Positions 45,192-59,400 of a stretch of 64,000 nucleotides of DNA are shown piece after piece. This DNA is from Viola odorata (taxonomy: Eukaryota > Streptophyta > Magnoliopsida > Malpighiales > Violaceae). The stretch is from NCBI GenBank assembly GCA_963691705.1, contig OY829541.1, positions 47,509,661-47,573,660 of the forward strand, in the 5' to 3' direction. Both the position numbers and the translations under genes were made by a program. The notes under the pieces were generated by a model. It was not told where the DNA came from and ran no database searches. It worked only from the letters and a program-made list of their open reading frames with translations. The first letter of the stretch is position 1, and the number at the start of each line of letters is the position of its first letter.

Positions 45192-46677
45192 TTAAAGTGT
45201 TCTCTTCTTAATGTGAGGTATCTTGTAGGTGTTACTCCCATCACATTTTAATACTTCATTCATGCATGTCTACAATGTCAAGAAAATGTAGTTGCTCTTC
45301 TTCACTGAGAATGTCTGGTATGCATCTTCAACAACCCCCATCAATTGAACAATGGACTTAGTACACTCTTTGCTCTGGAGTGATTGAATTGCTCTAAAGA
45401 AGCCTAAGTCCAAGACATTCAAATCTGGAGAATTTGGAGGTTGATTAACAAGAGAGACATTCAGTCCACAACCCTCAACTGCACACAAAAATTGAACATC
45501 ATCAGGGTGTATATGTGTCTTCGCATTGTCTTGTTGAATGAAAATCCTCTCCATTATGCTATCACTAGGCCATGTATTGGCAATGGCTGGTAGTACTTTC
45601 CCTATCATGAACTCCCTAATCACATTTCTGGTGATGTTAGTAATTGGTTTGATCTCTAAAGTACTATGCGGCCTGTTTTGACTCGATCTAACGACTGCTA
45701 CAGATTCAACTAATGGAAAAATACCAATTTAACCATCAAAGGTACAAATGCCGTTGGAGTCATATCTAGACCTCGCAACCGCAGCTAAGAACATAACTGT
45801 AGGAATATAATTTGAGTTTTTAATTGATCTTACTAGATCTTGCTCGTCGTGCAGGAGGTAGTATCTCTGTGATCTCTTGCTCAAGAAGAACCATTTCTCG
45901 TCAATATGAACTTTGTTCTCCATGTTCTTGAAAGTTGGAGAGTGTGGTACTGTGGTTGGGTCCAAATTTGCCAGGCAATGCTTCATTCTGCTAATCTGAT
46001 TGTCCTGTGTCAGAGGCGGTTTGATGGCATTCATGTAGCGCCTAATTGCTCACTCTCAACTTCTGAAAAACCCAATACTTGGACACACCTAGGGCAAACG
46101 CAAGGCTTCTAATGCTGGTCCTCTGTCCAAGAGGAATGTCTCTAATCCTACCCAAATCAAATTCAATTCGTTTCCGCCCACAATTTTTGACTCTTAGACT
46201 TTGGTGGTTGTGGTTACCAGAATCCCTTGCATGTTTCCACAACATCTGAATTGTTCTAATACCAACACCAAACATCGCAACCACCACACTGGTTGATCCT
46301 GTCTTTAAACTACCCTTTCCATTCTTTCCAGAAGGCAATGATATGCATCCAATCTTTCAGCGCTGGTCAGTTCTTTCTTTCGACCTAACAATGCCAAAAA
46401 TGAACAATGACAAAAATTAATGAAACCTAGAAATTGCCAAGTGAAGATTGAAAGTGGGCTGGAATTAATAACCTTGATTTTTCAAATTGTCTGGTTCTGG
46501 AGCCAACTCGATAATGTCAATTGCTTGATCCACCTACTCATCAGCAATCTAGTGTGCAGAATTTGTTCCAAAAAAGGAAGCGACATTGGATTCTAAATCA
46601 TCAAGACCAGGCGAATTGATTGTCGGGGATTGAGGATTGAATGACAATGGATTAAGATCAAATATTGGAATAACCAT
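45192..46677 (-). pseudogene. Mariner-like (DD39D) transposase relic, element B
   Basis: Exon 1 (46677-46473) encodes a short leader with a DLN motif (PIFDLNPLSF). It is followed by an 88-base phase-1 intron (46385-46472) and exon 2 from 46384. The triad is readable: HIDEKWF, IQQDNAKTH and NVLDLGFF, with 39 residues between the last two. Lesions: two TAG codons in exon 1, a frameshift near 46330, another near 46040, an in-frame TAA at ~45734 and a stop after SNYIFLTL near 45270. The tail TYKIPH then continues to 45192. The matching intron position, phase and length with 7791-9400 show common descent. Confidence 0.85.
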
Positions 46678-47065
46678 TTCAGAGTTTCTGGTTTAGGTTG
46701 AAGGAGGAGATTAGAGATGATCAAATTGAATTGACTGTTGTAAGAGGGAGACAGATATTTGAAATCCATTTTCGAATTCAAAAGAGAAATTGAGAGTTAG
46801 GGATGACGGGATGCAAACTTCCCCCAAAATTTGGCCAAAATTTTTAGGAAAAAATGGGCGGGTTGGGGTTTGCGTCGAATTTGAGGTAAATGGTTTTGGT
46901 GTTTGCTTTGGAAAGCTTCTCTGCTTCGTTAACTCGGTTAAATAGGCTGGGAAAGAAAGAGACGAGCTGAGGCGTGCAGGGGAAGTTCGGGGCTGGATTT
47001 GAATTTGGGCCAGCATCGAGACGAAATGTATCGTGACAGGTTTCTTAATAAACAGGAAAAGTGGA
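46678..47065. other. 5' region of the element B transposase relic
   Basis: No gene seen up to the right TIR. Confidence 0.4.
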
Positions 47066-47095
47066 CTCGCGTCATCTAAATAAAAACGGAGGTAG
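47066..47095 (-). repeat. Right terminal inverted repeat of element B
   Basis: Minus-strand CTACCTCCGTTTTTATTTAG then ATGACGCG, an imperfect match to the left end; followed by TA at 47096-47097. Confidence 0.7.
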
Positions 47096-47097
47096 TA

Positions 47098-47498
47098 GCA
47101 GCTATTGTCATCGTTGTTTCTCGATTAAAAAAAGAACAAAAAATAAGCAATTATTTAAACATATTCATGTCGGTAGCTCTTTTGGATTTTAAGCAAACAA
47201 AACAATATAAGCAATCATCCCCGCAATATCAGAAAACCTTATCTAATTAATGCTTGATTTGTCTTCCAAGCTCTAAGTAGAGAAAGAAAGCAACCTCCTT
47301 TCACAGGTTCCCATTTCCATCCAGCAATCCTCTCAGGAGAGCATCTGGGTTTTGCCGGAAATGGGTTCCTTGTGCCTTTTATGAACGGGAATTGGAAAAC
47401 CAATTTGAGGAATCCTTCGTCGTCAATGGGAAATTGATAGCTCCAATGTGATTACTTCTGCTTCTGACCAAAACGGGTTTTCTTCTTTTTTATTCCTC
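47098..47498. promoter_or_regulatory. Probable promoter and 5' UTR of PIEZO
   Basis: Element B ends only about 400 bases before the PIEZO start codon. No clear TATA box. Confidence 0.4.
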
Positions 47499-50400
47499 AT
47501 GGGGAATGATTTTCTTATTGGATTCGTATTGCCATTGCTGCTCCTAGCAGGTATGCATCATTCTCTTCACGTAGTCGTTGGTGACACAAATAGTTTACCT
47601 TTCACATGTTTTGCTCAACCTTTGTCTTGCAGCTGCATTGATTAATTGGAGCTTGATTTCTCTGGTTGATTTATCAGCTTTCCTTCTCATCCGGTATACT
47701 GTGCCTAAAATAGGTGAGCTTCTTACTGTAAATTTGTCAGCTTTACTACAACAGCATTTTGCTTTCATAGCGTAATGAGAGAGTTTGTGGACAATATGGA
47801 CAGTAACTTTAGTTCGATCAGTTGTGCATAACTTCTTTTACTGTTCGCATGTTGCTGCGCGTGCATAAGTTAGGAGAAAATCCAGGCTAATTAGTTATTA
47901 ATTATGTGTGATAAGTAGGTTTAAGGTGCTTTCTTAAAGAAGTTTCCATCTTTTGTTGTCGTATCAAGTTCTGCTCTTCGAGCGTGTGGTATGTTCTATG
48001 TGGAGGTTACGTTTTGGATCCATCAAATATCAGAAGTTTAGGACTTGGCTTTTTTTGTTTTAGAAAGTAATTGTACCATAACATTGAGAAGATGTTCTTG
48101 ATGTTCATATGCTTTGCTGGAGATAAAGCAACAGGGATTCTTTGGGTCTTCATACTTGGGATATGGACGGTGAGAAGCCTAAGTTATTGGGTCAATAGAT
48201 CCTCCATATAATAAGCTCTTCATTCTTTTAATTATTTTTTGATGTAGAGTTTTTACTTCATTTGTTCAACAGTCTCCTACATGAAAAATCTTGAAAAATT
48301 TATTAATTTCTTTAACTTTTCATTGGGTGGGTTTCAAATTCACATTCACTATGGTTGTCTTCATTTTCTTGCTTCTCGTCAAATTATTTGATGGCATTAA
48401 TAAATTTCTTTGATCTCATCTCTATTTTGGTTAGGGTTTCGCTTTCGGAGGCGATTACTAATTTCATGGCCAGTTATCATCTTTTCCCTGCTTGTTATTT
48501 TCTCTCAAGTGGTATATCTTGTTATATGGGCAATTGTGGGAAACAAATGGAGTGGAGTGAATGCTTTGTGGGCACGTCTTATTGGTTTTATGATGTAAGG
48601 GTTGATTTGCCTTTTCTTTTCTTTTTTGTTTATTTCTTCACTTCATTGAGTTTTCATAAATTGATATTTTCTTCTACTGATTTGACTTCACAGTGTGCAG
48701 AACTGGAAATCTCCTTCTGTAATTTATTTCTTGGTTGTACAACTATTAGCAGCTTTTGTTGCTTTAATCGATATCTATGAGAATCAATTTGGTCTCCTTC
48801 GACATCATAATTCAGGCTGGGACCATTTCCTGACGGTTGTTGAACGCTTTTGTAAGTAGTTCAATACAGCTGTATATTTTTTCTTCTAATTAATATCTTC
48901 TTTCTTTCTGTGTTATATAGGCCTTTCATGTCCTTTTCATTGGTTAAATTTGCAAATCAACAATTTATTCCATTAAATATAAGTATTCAAGGCCTTAAAT
49001 AAGTGCTTATTTTTTAACTTCGAATATCGTGCGTGGACGGGATATGCAATGTGGTTAGTGATATAGTGATGTAGTTGATTTCAAAACTAGTAAAGCTTCA
49101 ATTTGATAGAGTTGCAATTTTATTTTGGTTTTGAGGAAAAGTTCTTGTTCCATTTAGTTTGTCTTCTTGCTTGCAGCCACTACTGAACTAACGTAATCAT
49201 TTCTTTATATGTTGAAGTCCTTCTTTTTTCATTTAATAACTTTTTATTACCTAATGGCATATTCGAGCCAGATTGTGAATGGGAAGCGGTCTGAGATTTT
49301 TTGTGATACTAACATTTTCGATCCTGCTATCTTTAGTATATCGTTCCTTTCAATGGATCGCCTTCCAGTAAAATTCTATGTTACCTTTTCTTTTCTTTTC
49401 TTTTTTGGAGCAAAAGTACTTTACAGAAGTTGGAAAATGATGTCCATATTGATTTAGGATTATTTATTTGTTGCTTCGTGAAGGTTCTCATCTTAGGGTT
49501 GCTTCCTGTTTGCTGTTGCCTGCCATTCAGCTGGGTGTGGGAATTAGCCATCCCTCATGGCTTTCTCTACCATTTTTTATTGGCAGCTGTGCAGGACTTG
49601 TGGATTGGTCTCTAACAAGCAATTTTCTAGGACTTTTCAGGTGACTATAAATTACCCGACTGGTGGCTAAATTCTCTCTCTATTACAACCTCTGAAAGAT
49701 TCCTGTCCTATACAATTTTCTTTGCTCATTCAGGTCACTTTTAGAAACTTACCTTTCTTTTTATCTTTTTCACTTTGAAGGTGGTGGAGGCCTCTTCAGC
49801 TGTATGCCAGCTTTCACATTTTCCTGCTTTATGTCTACCAGCTTCCTGTAGACTTCCCCAATTGGTTTCGTTGGATAGCAGATTTTATTGGCCTGTTCAA
49901 AGTATCTTGGAAATCAGAATGGACTATAATTTGTTCTGGTCTTTCTCTTCTACTGTTTTACATTGTGGTCAGTAACTGTTAAACTGTTTGAAACTCAACA
50001 CTTTTAAACTGGTAGCATGTTTCTCTTGAGTGAATATTTTTGAGTTCTTGGAATGTTTTCTTGTTCAAATTGCACTAGGAGTCCCTTAGGTTAGCCTTTT
50101 TTACCTAGAAGAGGAATGCATGGTCCATGAGTTTGCTTGACAATTTAATGCACATCTTCCAATAGTTTGGAGCAGATATTTCGTACTTAATTGTCACTGT
50201 TAAGTTTAATGATTTGTTATAAAAGCAGCTTTTGACCCATGTTCTGCTTGTTTAAATTTCTGTCCATTGCTTTATGTATGTCATTCTTTGATCCATGATC
50301 TCTTGTTTATATTTTGTTCTTTGCTTTATCTTTATTTTCTAGTTTAAACCCTTTCTTAGACCTTTTTCTGCTTCCTTATGCAGCTATCTTTTGTTAAGTG

Positions 50401-53400
50401 TGACCTGGAGGAAATGGATTTCATTATGTCTGTCAGAGAAAATAATTTGACTGAGCAACTGCTCCCCTTAAGAAATTCTTTTTTTGTTCGACAATTGAGG
50501 TGAGATAAGAATATTCCTTCATACGATTACATCTTGTTGTCTCCTTTCAGAGGACCTGTAACTGACTCTTACTAGATTCCTGACTGTTCTTTCAATAGAA
50601 AAACAAATCCTCTGTGCTTTGCGTTTGATGCTCTTATTGTTATTCCTACTTGAATTCTGCATGCCCTCATCTCTCATTCGATGTACCAACTCAAGGGTTT
50701 AGCATCTAGCTTACCAGAAAAGGGGATTTACATCTAAAATGATATGTGGAGGAGTTTGAATGTGGAGTGTTCCTCTACTGTTCTGAGTGTTATCATCAAA
50801 TTTTTTCCTGTTTTTTGTTCTCTATGCCTTGCTATTTGATGATAGCAGTGGAGGTTTTAAGTTAGTCGATGGCATCTTTAAGTAATCCATAGAGTTTGGG
50901 ATCATAATTGATCCTCAACCAATGGGCATGTAGCTCATTGGTTGTCACCTGGTGGCAAAGTACCAGTAGGAACTCAGGTTCAAGTCCCGCCTCTTCCTAT
51001 CGAAAAATAAATAAATTCAACTGCGTTTCTAGTTAGCCTTTACCTGTCTGAGTAGTTCACGTGAGAGCTCCAAATACTCTGTGCCTGTGTCTACATCTGT
51101 GTGCATTACACTGCCCTGTTTCCAGTGGTAGCACACTTGTCAGCCACCTCAATGGTAAATCCTATGTCGCACATAGCAAAATGTCTTTCCTAAAACATGA
51201 TATCCCTTTGGTGCTCTTGGTAGCCAATGATTTGAATTGTAACCTAGTCATTAGTCATCCTTGATCTAATATCTATGTTGCAAGTTGCCAACTATCTCTT
51301 CCTAACATGAAAAGGCCAGATGGCAAAAGTTGTCATAGGATCCTTTTTTATTGTACGTGGTTTTTTCTTCTGTTTTGGTCCCAAGGCATGATATTCATAC
51401 TTAAATAATATTGTTCTCTAAGAACACCAAATCACACAATTGGAACTTGTTACCTAATAGTGCTGCTATGGTCCCCAGTTAATTGTCAAGTCCATTTAAC
51501 AATTATTCTTAAAGCACTTTTTGCTGAATCAAACATTGATGCTACTATGGAAGAACATAAAACAACCAAGCGTATAGTAGGTTGAGTATTTAACAAGATG
51601 TAAAGAGCTCTCCTTTTTGTTTGCAGACCTACTGAATGCCGTATTATTTTGCAGATCTGGTGTCAGGCATACCAACGTTTTATTAAGGGGGGCAGTTTTC
51701 CGGACTTTTAGCATCAACTTTTTCACTTATGGTTTCCCGGTACATATTCATAAACTACATGATGGCAGTGCTTTATCTCTATTCTTGTGATATTGTTTCA
51801 TATGGGGGAAAAGTTAAGCTTGAAGGCCCCTTTAGATTGCCTTTCTTTCTGAAACTTATTGGATTATGTTAGGCTATTATTTCCAATGTACTTCATTTAT
51901 TACTATATTTTTATTCCCAAGCTTGTATCTTCAGGCAGCTAGCAGATCATCTTGCTAAAGTTTTCCATGTTACACAAATGCCGATATAACTAAGATGGAT
52001 TTGGTAATTGTTCTTTAGGAAGTCCATGTTTAGTTGTTTGACTTGCAATGGGACGTTGAATTTGACAGGTCTCCTTATTTGCTCTCTCCTACTGGAGTTT
52101 CCAGTTTACCAGTATATGTGCATTTGGGTTACTTGCCTATGTTGGCTATATCATCTATGCCTTCCCTTCCGTGTTCCGTATGCACCGGTTGAACGGGCTG
52201 CTTCTTGTCTTTATTCTCCTTTGGGCTGTTAGCACATATATTTTCAACATTGCTTTTACGCTCGTGAATCGGAAACTTGGGAAGGTAGTCCTCTCAAGTC
52301 TCACAATTGCATAATCTCCCCACTCTCTATTGTAGTGACACCTTCAGAGCTTGAAATTTGTCTCTTGAATATGCATGCAGGATATGAAAATATGGGAGAT
52401 GGTCGGGTTGTGGCATTATCCGGTTCCTGGATTCTTTCTGCTGGCACAGTTTTGCCTCGGCATTTTAGTTGCATTGGGTAATCTCGTGAACAGCTCTGTT
52501 TTTCTCTACTTGTCCGATGTGGGTGATCAATCTTCTAATGACAACTCTAATGTAGAAGGTAAAGACAACTGTATTTAACCGGTGGTATTTTTCTTTTCAT
52601 GGATATTAAAAATAAATAATTTTTTATTTCGTTTATGTCCATAGCTAGTCTTATCCCTATTACTTGCAAAATGACATACGTGTTTGCTTTACACCTTTTC
52701 TTCCTTAGGCCAAGTTTAGTAACAGAACAATAAAGGTTTTATATACCGTGTTCTATTTCAATAATATACATGCTCTGTCTTTAACTTGAATCATATAGCG
52801 TAAGTGGTTCAGTGATTAGTCTCAGCACTCAATTCATTGATTCATTACATTTATTAAGGTGTATCTGTACCACTCTACCATTGTAGAACTTAGCTAATCC
52901 TGATTACAACAAATGTTATGTGATAGTGTTTTTATTCTTTAATTTCAGAGGCGGAAGATTCCAAGGTGCTGATGGTGGCGACAATCGCATGGGGACTGCG
53001 AAAATGCTCTCGCGCAATTATGCTAGCACTGATAGTCCTCATTGCTATGAAACCTGGTTTTATCCATGCTGTATATAGTATGTTTCATGAAAGCATTTCA
53101 CTGAGTTCTTTTACTATTGGCTCGTAGCTTAAAGCCTATTTGTCATTGGCTCATATTATCGCACAAACAAGCGGTCTTTGTCATCAACTTGAGTGGATAT
53201 GTTCACTAATTGGTCTCTTTTCTGATATTTTCAACAGTGGTATTCTTCTTGGTGTACCTTCTGAGCCACGAAATCAGCAGAAAAATGCGCGAATCCCTGA
53301 TTCTTTTGTGTGAAGCTCACTTTGCACTTCTATACATTCTTCAGATAAATTTCATCTCAACTGCATTGGAGAGAAAAGGCTCGTTATGTTTGGAAATTTT

Positions 53401-56400
53401 AATGCAGTTAGGTTGGTGTTTACCTTAGCTGTTTCCATTTGATTTTTACTGTTTTTCCTTGATCGATCCCATTTGAATTGTTAAACAAATTTCTTTTTCC
53501 ATAAATTTATCCTCTCAGTGCACGTATTGATTTCTGAGTATTCTGACGTGTAACTTTGTGTCAATTATTAGAATCTTAATAGAAGAGGAAAATTGTGCTC
53601 ATAAAGGAAAAAAAGGATGGAAAAAATAATATTACGAATGACCTGTTTGTGTGAAATGGTGCAGGTCTTCTCAAACACGATAGTCACTGGGATTTCTTGG
53701 AAATTGCGCTGCTTGGCTGCTTCTGTGCCATTCACAACCACGGCTTTGATATGTTGTTTTCATTCTCGGCTATTGTGCAGGATACCCCTAGCCCTCCTAT
53801 TGGATTTAGCATCCTGAAAGCGGGTCTGAATAAATCAGTCCTCTTGTCTGTGTATGCCTCCTCAAAAACCACATATGGCCATGACCACCCCTCTTACGGT
53901 ATAAGTTCATCCATGACTCAAACTTTTTTTTATGTTGTTGCCATGCTACACACAAGGTTCATCTCTGGGAAAGAACTTTCTAGCTGATCATGAGCATCCT
54001 TTAAAGATTTGGAATGATGGTTTTTCAACTGATGTCTATATCGTTGTGAAACATATTTCCAAGTCTGTTGTTGTTCTTTTTGCTCTTGTTGCTCTTCTTG
54101 TTGTTGTTTTCATATGTCTGAGTTGTGCATGCATGTAGTAGGGAAATTGTGGGGAGGGAAGTTGGGTGCTGCTGGGGTTGGGGATGAGTTTGGGCAAGTA
54201 GTTTTCTCTAGCACTCTCTACGTTTCAATCAATTGATTTACTTTAACTCGTTTATTTTAGTTATTGGATAACTGAAATAGAAATGGTAATTATTTTCATA
54301 TCCTCTTTTTTTCTATTAGATGAATGTGTTTGACCCATCTAAATTTCAGACTATTACAGGACTGGTTCTAAGATTTCAGCGTGATAATAGTCCTTTATTT
54401 GTTGTCAAATACCCATTAAATCATTTCTTAACTCTCTTCTGTACAATTCTAAATTTATGACCACTTTATATCTTGCTTCTACCTATTGCTACTACCCCAT
54501 AACGAAGTATAGCAAACTAATTTGTTCTTCCTCTTTCCAGAGAATAAGATAGCATCATTTCTCAGTTCAATTGGGCAGAAATTTTTATCGACGTATCGGT
54601 CATGCGGAACCTACATTGCTTTTCTTACTATTCTTCTCACAGTGTACCTGGTAACACCCAATTACATATCATTTGGGTACATTTTCCTGCTCCTTGTGTG
54701 GATTATTGGAAGGCAGCTTGTTGAGAAGACAAAAAGGCGATTATGGTTTCCCTTGAAAGCATATTCAATCACAGTTTTTGTCTTTGTCTATATGTTAAGC
54801 AGTTTCCCCAGCTTTGAGACATGGCTAGCTGGGTTCATAGAGCTTGACTTTTATCTAGGCTACAATTCCGAAGCTTCATTGCTTGAAAATGTTTGGGAAT
54901 CTCTGGCAGTCTTGATAGTGATGCAACTATATAGCTATGAGAGAAGGCAGAGCAAGTATTACAACCGGCCAGCTGATCCTGATGCTCTTGATCCGGGATT
55001 GTTTGGGTTCATCAAACGGTTTCTGATTTGGCACAGCCAGAAGATCCTGTTTATTTCTCTATTTTATGCTTGTTTATCTCCAGTTAGTGCTCTTGGTCTT
55101 GTGTATTTACTTGGCCTTGTCATCAGTTCAACGTTGCCTAAAGCTTCTCGTCTCCCATCCAAATCATCCTTACTATACACAGGATTTCTAGTGGCAGCTG
55201 AGTACCTATTTCAGATGTGGGGTAAACAAGCTGGAATGTTTCCTGGACAAAAGCACGCTGAATTTGCTCTTCTTGTGGGCTTCCGTGCATATGAACCAAG
55301 CTTTTGGGGTCTAGAGTCAGGATTGAGGGGGAAAGTGCTGGTGATTGCTGCCTGCACCCTTCAGTACAATGTTTTCCGTTGGTTGGAAAAGATGCCAGAT
55401 GTTATTCTGGAAAAAGGAAAGTGGGAAGAGCCTTGCCCATTATTTGTCTCAGATGAAGATCTCTACATGAATGGTTTTATTGCTGATGATGGAAGTGAAC
55501 CAGCATCTGATGCTAGTGTGCTGCCTGTAAAAAGAGAGGAAGTGACAAGCAACTCATGGCCATCTATCCCCAGTCCCGAGTCCAATAAAACAGGAGGCTC
55601 TAGCAAATTTTCATTTGGATATATCTGGGGAAGCACGAAAGAGAGTCACAAGTGGGATAAGAAGAGGATTCTTGCATTGAAGAAGGAAAGATTTGAAACA
55701 CAGAAGACCCTTTTAAAAATATATTTGAAATTTTGGATAGAGAATATGATCAATCTCTTTGGTCTGGAGATAAACATGATTGTGCTGCTTCTTGCCAGCT
55801 TTGCTTTATTGAACGCCATCTCTATTCTATATATTGCATTGCTTGCTACTTGTATTCTCTTAAGTCGGCCCATTATTAGGAGATTTTGGCCCATAATTGT
55901 CTTCTTATTTGCTTCCATTCTCATTCTGGAGTACGTTGCCTGCTGGAGGAGTACATTTCTTGTGGATCATCATATCTCAAGTGAGGAAACTGCACATTGC
56001 CATGGCTGCTTGAATAGCCGTGCTCCTGATTTGCACTATTGTCAGAGCTGTTGGCTAGGTATTTCCCTCCCATATGTTTTAGACTTGTTCCAAGCGTAAA
56101 TGTATTTCCTATTTGCCATTTATTTATATGCATGTTGGCTGTGTTGAAATTATTGTCCGAATGTTTTCCTCAGCCAATGTCTTAACAATTGCATTCTGAA
56201 AATGCTAGTTTTTCATTTTCTTTTTATCCTAGTATCTTTTTTTGCCAAATCACTATGTAAGTTAACTTTAACTGCACCCTTTGTTGTAGGACTTACTGTG
56301 GATGATCCATGGACCCTTTTCAGCTATTTTTTGGTCTTCATGTTTGCTTGTTTCAAACTTCGTGCTGATCGGCTATCCAGGTTATCAGGCTCATCATCAT

Positions 56401-59400
56401 ATCGTCAAATGATCTCTCAACGTAAAAATACATTTGTTTGGAATGATCTTTCTTTTGAAACTAAAAGCATGTGGACTTTTCTGGACTACCTGAGGCTTTT
56501 CTGCTATTGCCATCTGGTGGACCTTGTGCTTTGCTTGATTTTGATCACTGGAACCCTCGAGTATGATATTCTGCACCTTGGTTATCTTGCGTTTGCTTTG
56601 GTTTTCTTTAGAATGAGACTTGCAATACTGAAAAAGAAGAACAAGATTTTCCGCTTCTTGCGGATATACAATTTTGCTCTCATTGTTCTTTCTCTTGCCA
56701 ACCAATCCCCTTTCGTGGGAGTGCAAAGTTCTGGAAAGCATGATAAATTAGGTTGTGTATACGAGATGATTGGGCTGTATAAGTATGACTATGGGTTTCA
56801 AATTACTGCTAGATCTGCACTGGTTGAGATTATCATATTTATGCTGGTATCACTCCAGTCATATATGTTCTCTTCAAGGGAGTTTGATTATGTTTCGCGG
56901 TATCTTGAAGCTGAGCAAATTGGCGCTATCGTGCGTGAGCAAGAGAAGCAAGCTGCCTGGAAAACTGCACAACTACAGTTTATTCGTCAATATGAGGAGG
57001 AAAAGCGGCAGCGTAACTTGCAAGTGGAGAAGATGAAATCTGAGATGCTCAATCTTCAAAATCAGCTTCAAAGTATGAACGCAGCCACTAATTGTGGCAG
57101 CACTTCCCCAGATAGTGGTGGGCTAAGGAAAAGAAAGAATGCTTCTCTTACTTCAAATGGGAATTCTGGGATCTCTGAGAAAGGGGAAGAAACCCTCAAA
57201 AAAGAGGAGCCAATAACTAGAGAGGATTCAGTTTCTCCTCTTGAGGTGAATGTATCTCCTCCCGGTTTGAATACAGAAAGTCCTACAGTAACATCTCCAA
57301 AACATTCAGTTGAATCTCCACTCTGTGAAATCACAGAGATCAGACAGGAATCAGCTGATAGGTTAGTTTTTGATTCTAGCCCAAGGGAGAAGGGTCTGTC
57401 CAAGGAAAGTCGTTTAGTTTCTGCAGTACAACTGATAGGTGATGGCGTTTCCCAGGTTCAGTCTATTAGCAATCAGGCAGTTAACAACCTTGTCAGCTTC
57501 TTGAACATCACAGAAGAAGACTCAGATGCCAATGAACATTCCTCTGGTGGGGTTGGATTACATGATGAAATAGAGAGACAGGAGAGCAAGCATATGAGTT
57601 TGAATCGTTCATCTTCCTTGCAGTCTGACACGAGTTCTGATGCTACTAGTCTGCAGATAGGAAGGATCTTCCGTCATATATGGGCTCAAATGCAGTCCAA
57701 TAATGATGTCGTGTGTTACTGTTGCTTTCTCATTGTTTTTCTATGGAATTTCAGTTTGCTTTCAATGGTTTATCTTGCTGCTCTCTTCTTGTATGCTCTG
57801 TGCGCAAATGCTGGCCCAAGTTCATTATTCTGGGTCATTATGCTTATATACACGGAAGTTTACATTTTGGTTCAGTATCTCTACCAAATAATCATCCACC
57901 ACTGTGGCCTGGCCATTAATTCAGGTCTCCGTCGCGCATTAGGATTTCCAGAGGATAAAATTGCAGCATCATTTGTCATCAGCTCCTTGCCTCTATTTCT
58001 TGTCTACCTGTTTACCCTCCTACAGAGCTCTATAACTGCAAGGGTTTGTGAATGGATGCCTTCTGCATACTTTAGCTTCCACAAAAGAAGTGCTCTTCAT
58101 CGAAATGAGGTTCCTGTGGATTATAGCTGGAGGGAGAGAGTGCGGGACATCCTTCATCTGATGATTAATACGATAAAATTGAAAATGAGAAGCTTCTATA
58201 GGTACTGTAAATCTTTGACACAGGGAGCAGAGTCTCCTCCATATTTTGTCCAGGTGTCTATGCAAGTCAACTTGTGGCCTGAGGATGGAATCCAGCCAGA
58301 GAGGATAGAGTCAGGAATAAACCAATTGCTTAAAATGGTTCATGACGAGAGATGCAAGGAAAATGATCCTGATCAATGCCCTTTTGCAAGCAGGGTCCGT
58401 GTCCAGAGCATAGAAAGAAGTCAGGGAAACCCAGAAATGGCCCTGGTTGTTTTGGAGGTTGAATATGCTTCCCATTGGAAAAGCTGTGCTTCAGCAGAGT
58501 GGTACAAGTCTCTAACTCCTGCTGCAGATGTAGCAAAGGAGATCCTGAAAGCACAAGAAGCTGGATTTGTTGAAGAAATTGGGTTTCCGTACGCTCTTGT
58601 CTCCGTGATAGGGGGAGGCAGAAGAGAAGTTGATTTGTACGCATACGTATTTGGTGCAGATTTGACTGTTTTCTTCTTAGTTGCGATTTTCTACCCATCT
58701 ATGATAAAAAATAAGAGTGAATTTCTTGACGTTTATCAGCTTGAGGACCAGTTTCCGATGGAGTTTGTAATTATCTTGATAGTAAGTCAATCTCTTGTGC
58801 TTTTTCTTTTATTTCATTTGCCTTACATTAAAATGAGTGGAAATGAAGTCCTGCATCATGATCCAGTTGGAAGAGAAAAAAGGGTCTAAAGATCAGTTGT
58901 AGTGTAAGAGAGGTAAAACTAAATACGAAGTTTCATGATCAACCAATGTCCTTTTGCATCTGAGTCCTATGTTTCATGACACTATCTATAGGAGCTATAA
59001 AACTGATCTAGGTTTTAAATGTTTTGGTTCCAAGAATTTAAAATATTTTTTTTTTGCATTGCGCCCACAACAGAATGAAAATGACATCTATGGTACAATT
59101 GTATTGTCCACGATGGGGAATGCTTATCAGCTTAGCCACAGTCACTATTTTATCAAATTTTCTAACTGTCAATTGCCTTCCTGCAGATCATATTTTTCTT
59201 GATTGTTCTTGACCGCGTCATATACCTTTGTTCATTTGCCACGGCAAAGGTCATTTACTATATTTTCAACCTCATCCTCTTCACATATTCAGCAACAGAG
59301 TATGCTTGGAGCTTGGAACATTCCCATGCTGCACGGTTAGTGCTCCGTGCTATATTTCTAGCAAAAGTGGTTTCTCTTGTGCTGCAAGCAATGCAAATCC

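Larger units (their letters stand above)
42002..47095. mobile_element. Element B: decayed multi-gene mariner-like transposon
   Basis: Ends are CTCCCTCCGTTATATATTAA at 42002 and, on the minus strand, CTACCTCCGTTTTTATTTAG from 47095, each bordered by TA (42000-42001; 47096-47097). It is 5.1 kb and contains a DLN protein relic (42280-42729), two FAN-motif relics (42939-43297 minus, 44011-44372 plus) and a broken transposase (45192-46677 minus). Every gene has a stop or frameshift. The gene families match element A, but the sequence is strongly diverged and the retroelement-like ORF of element A is absent. Confidence 0.82.

Noticed and set aside
50925..51010. A tRNA gene in PIEZO intron 7
   Set aside because: A- and B-box-like strings are present but I cannot fold acceptor and anticodon stems; a SINE head fits better.
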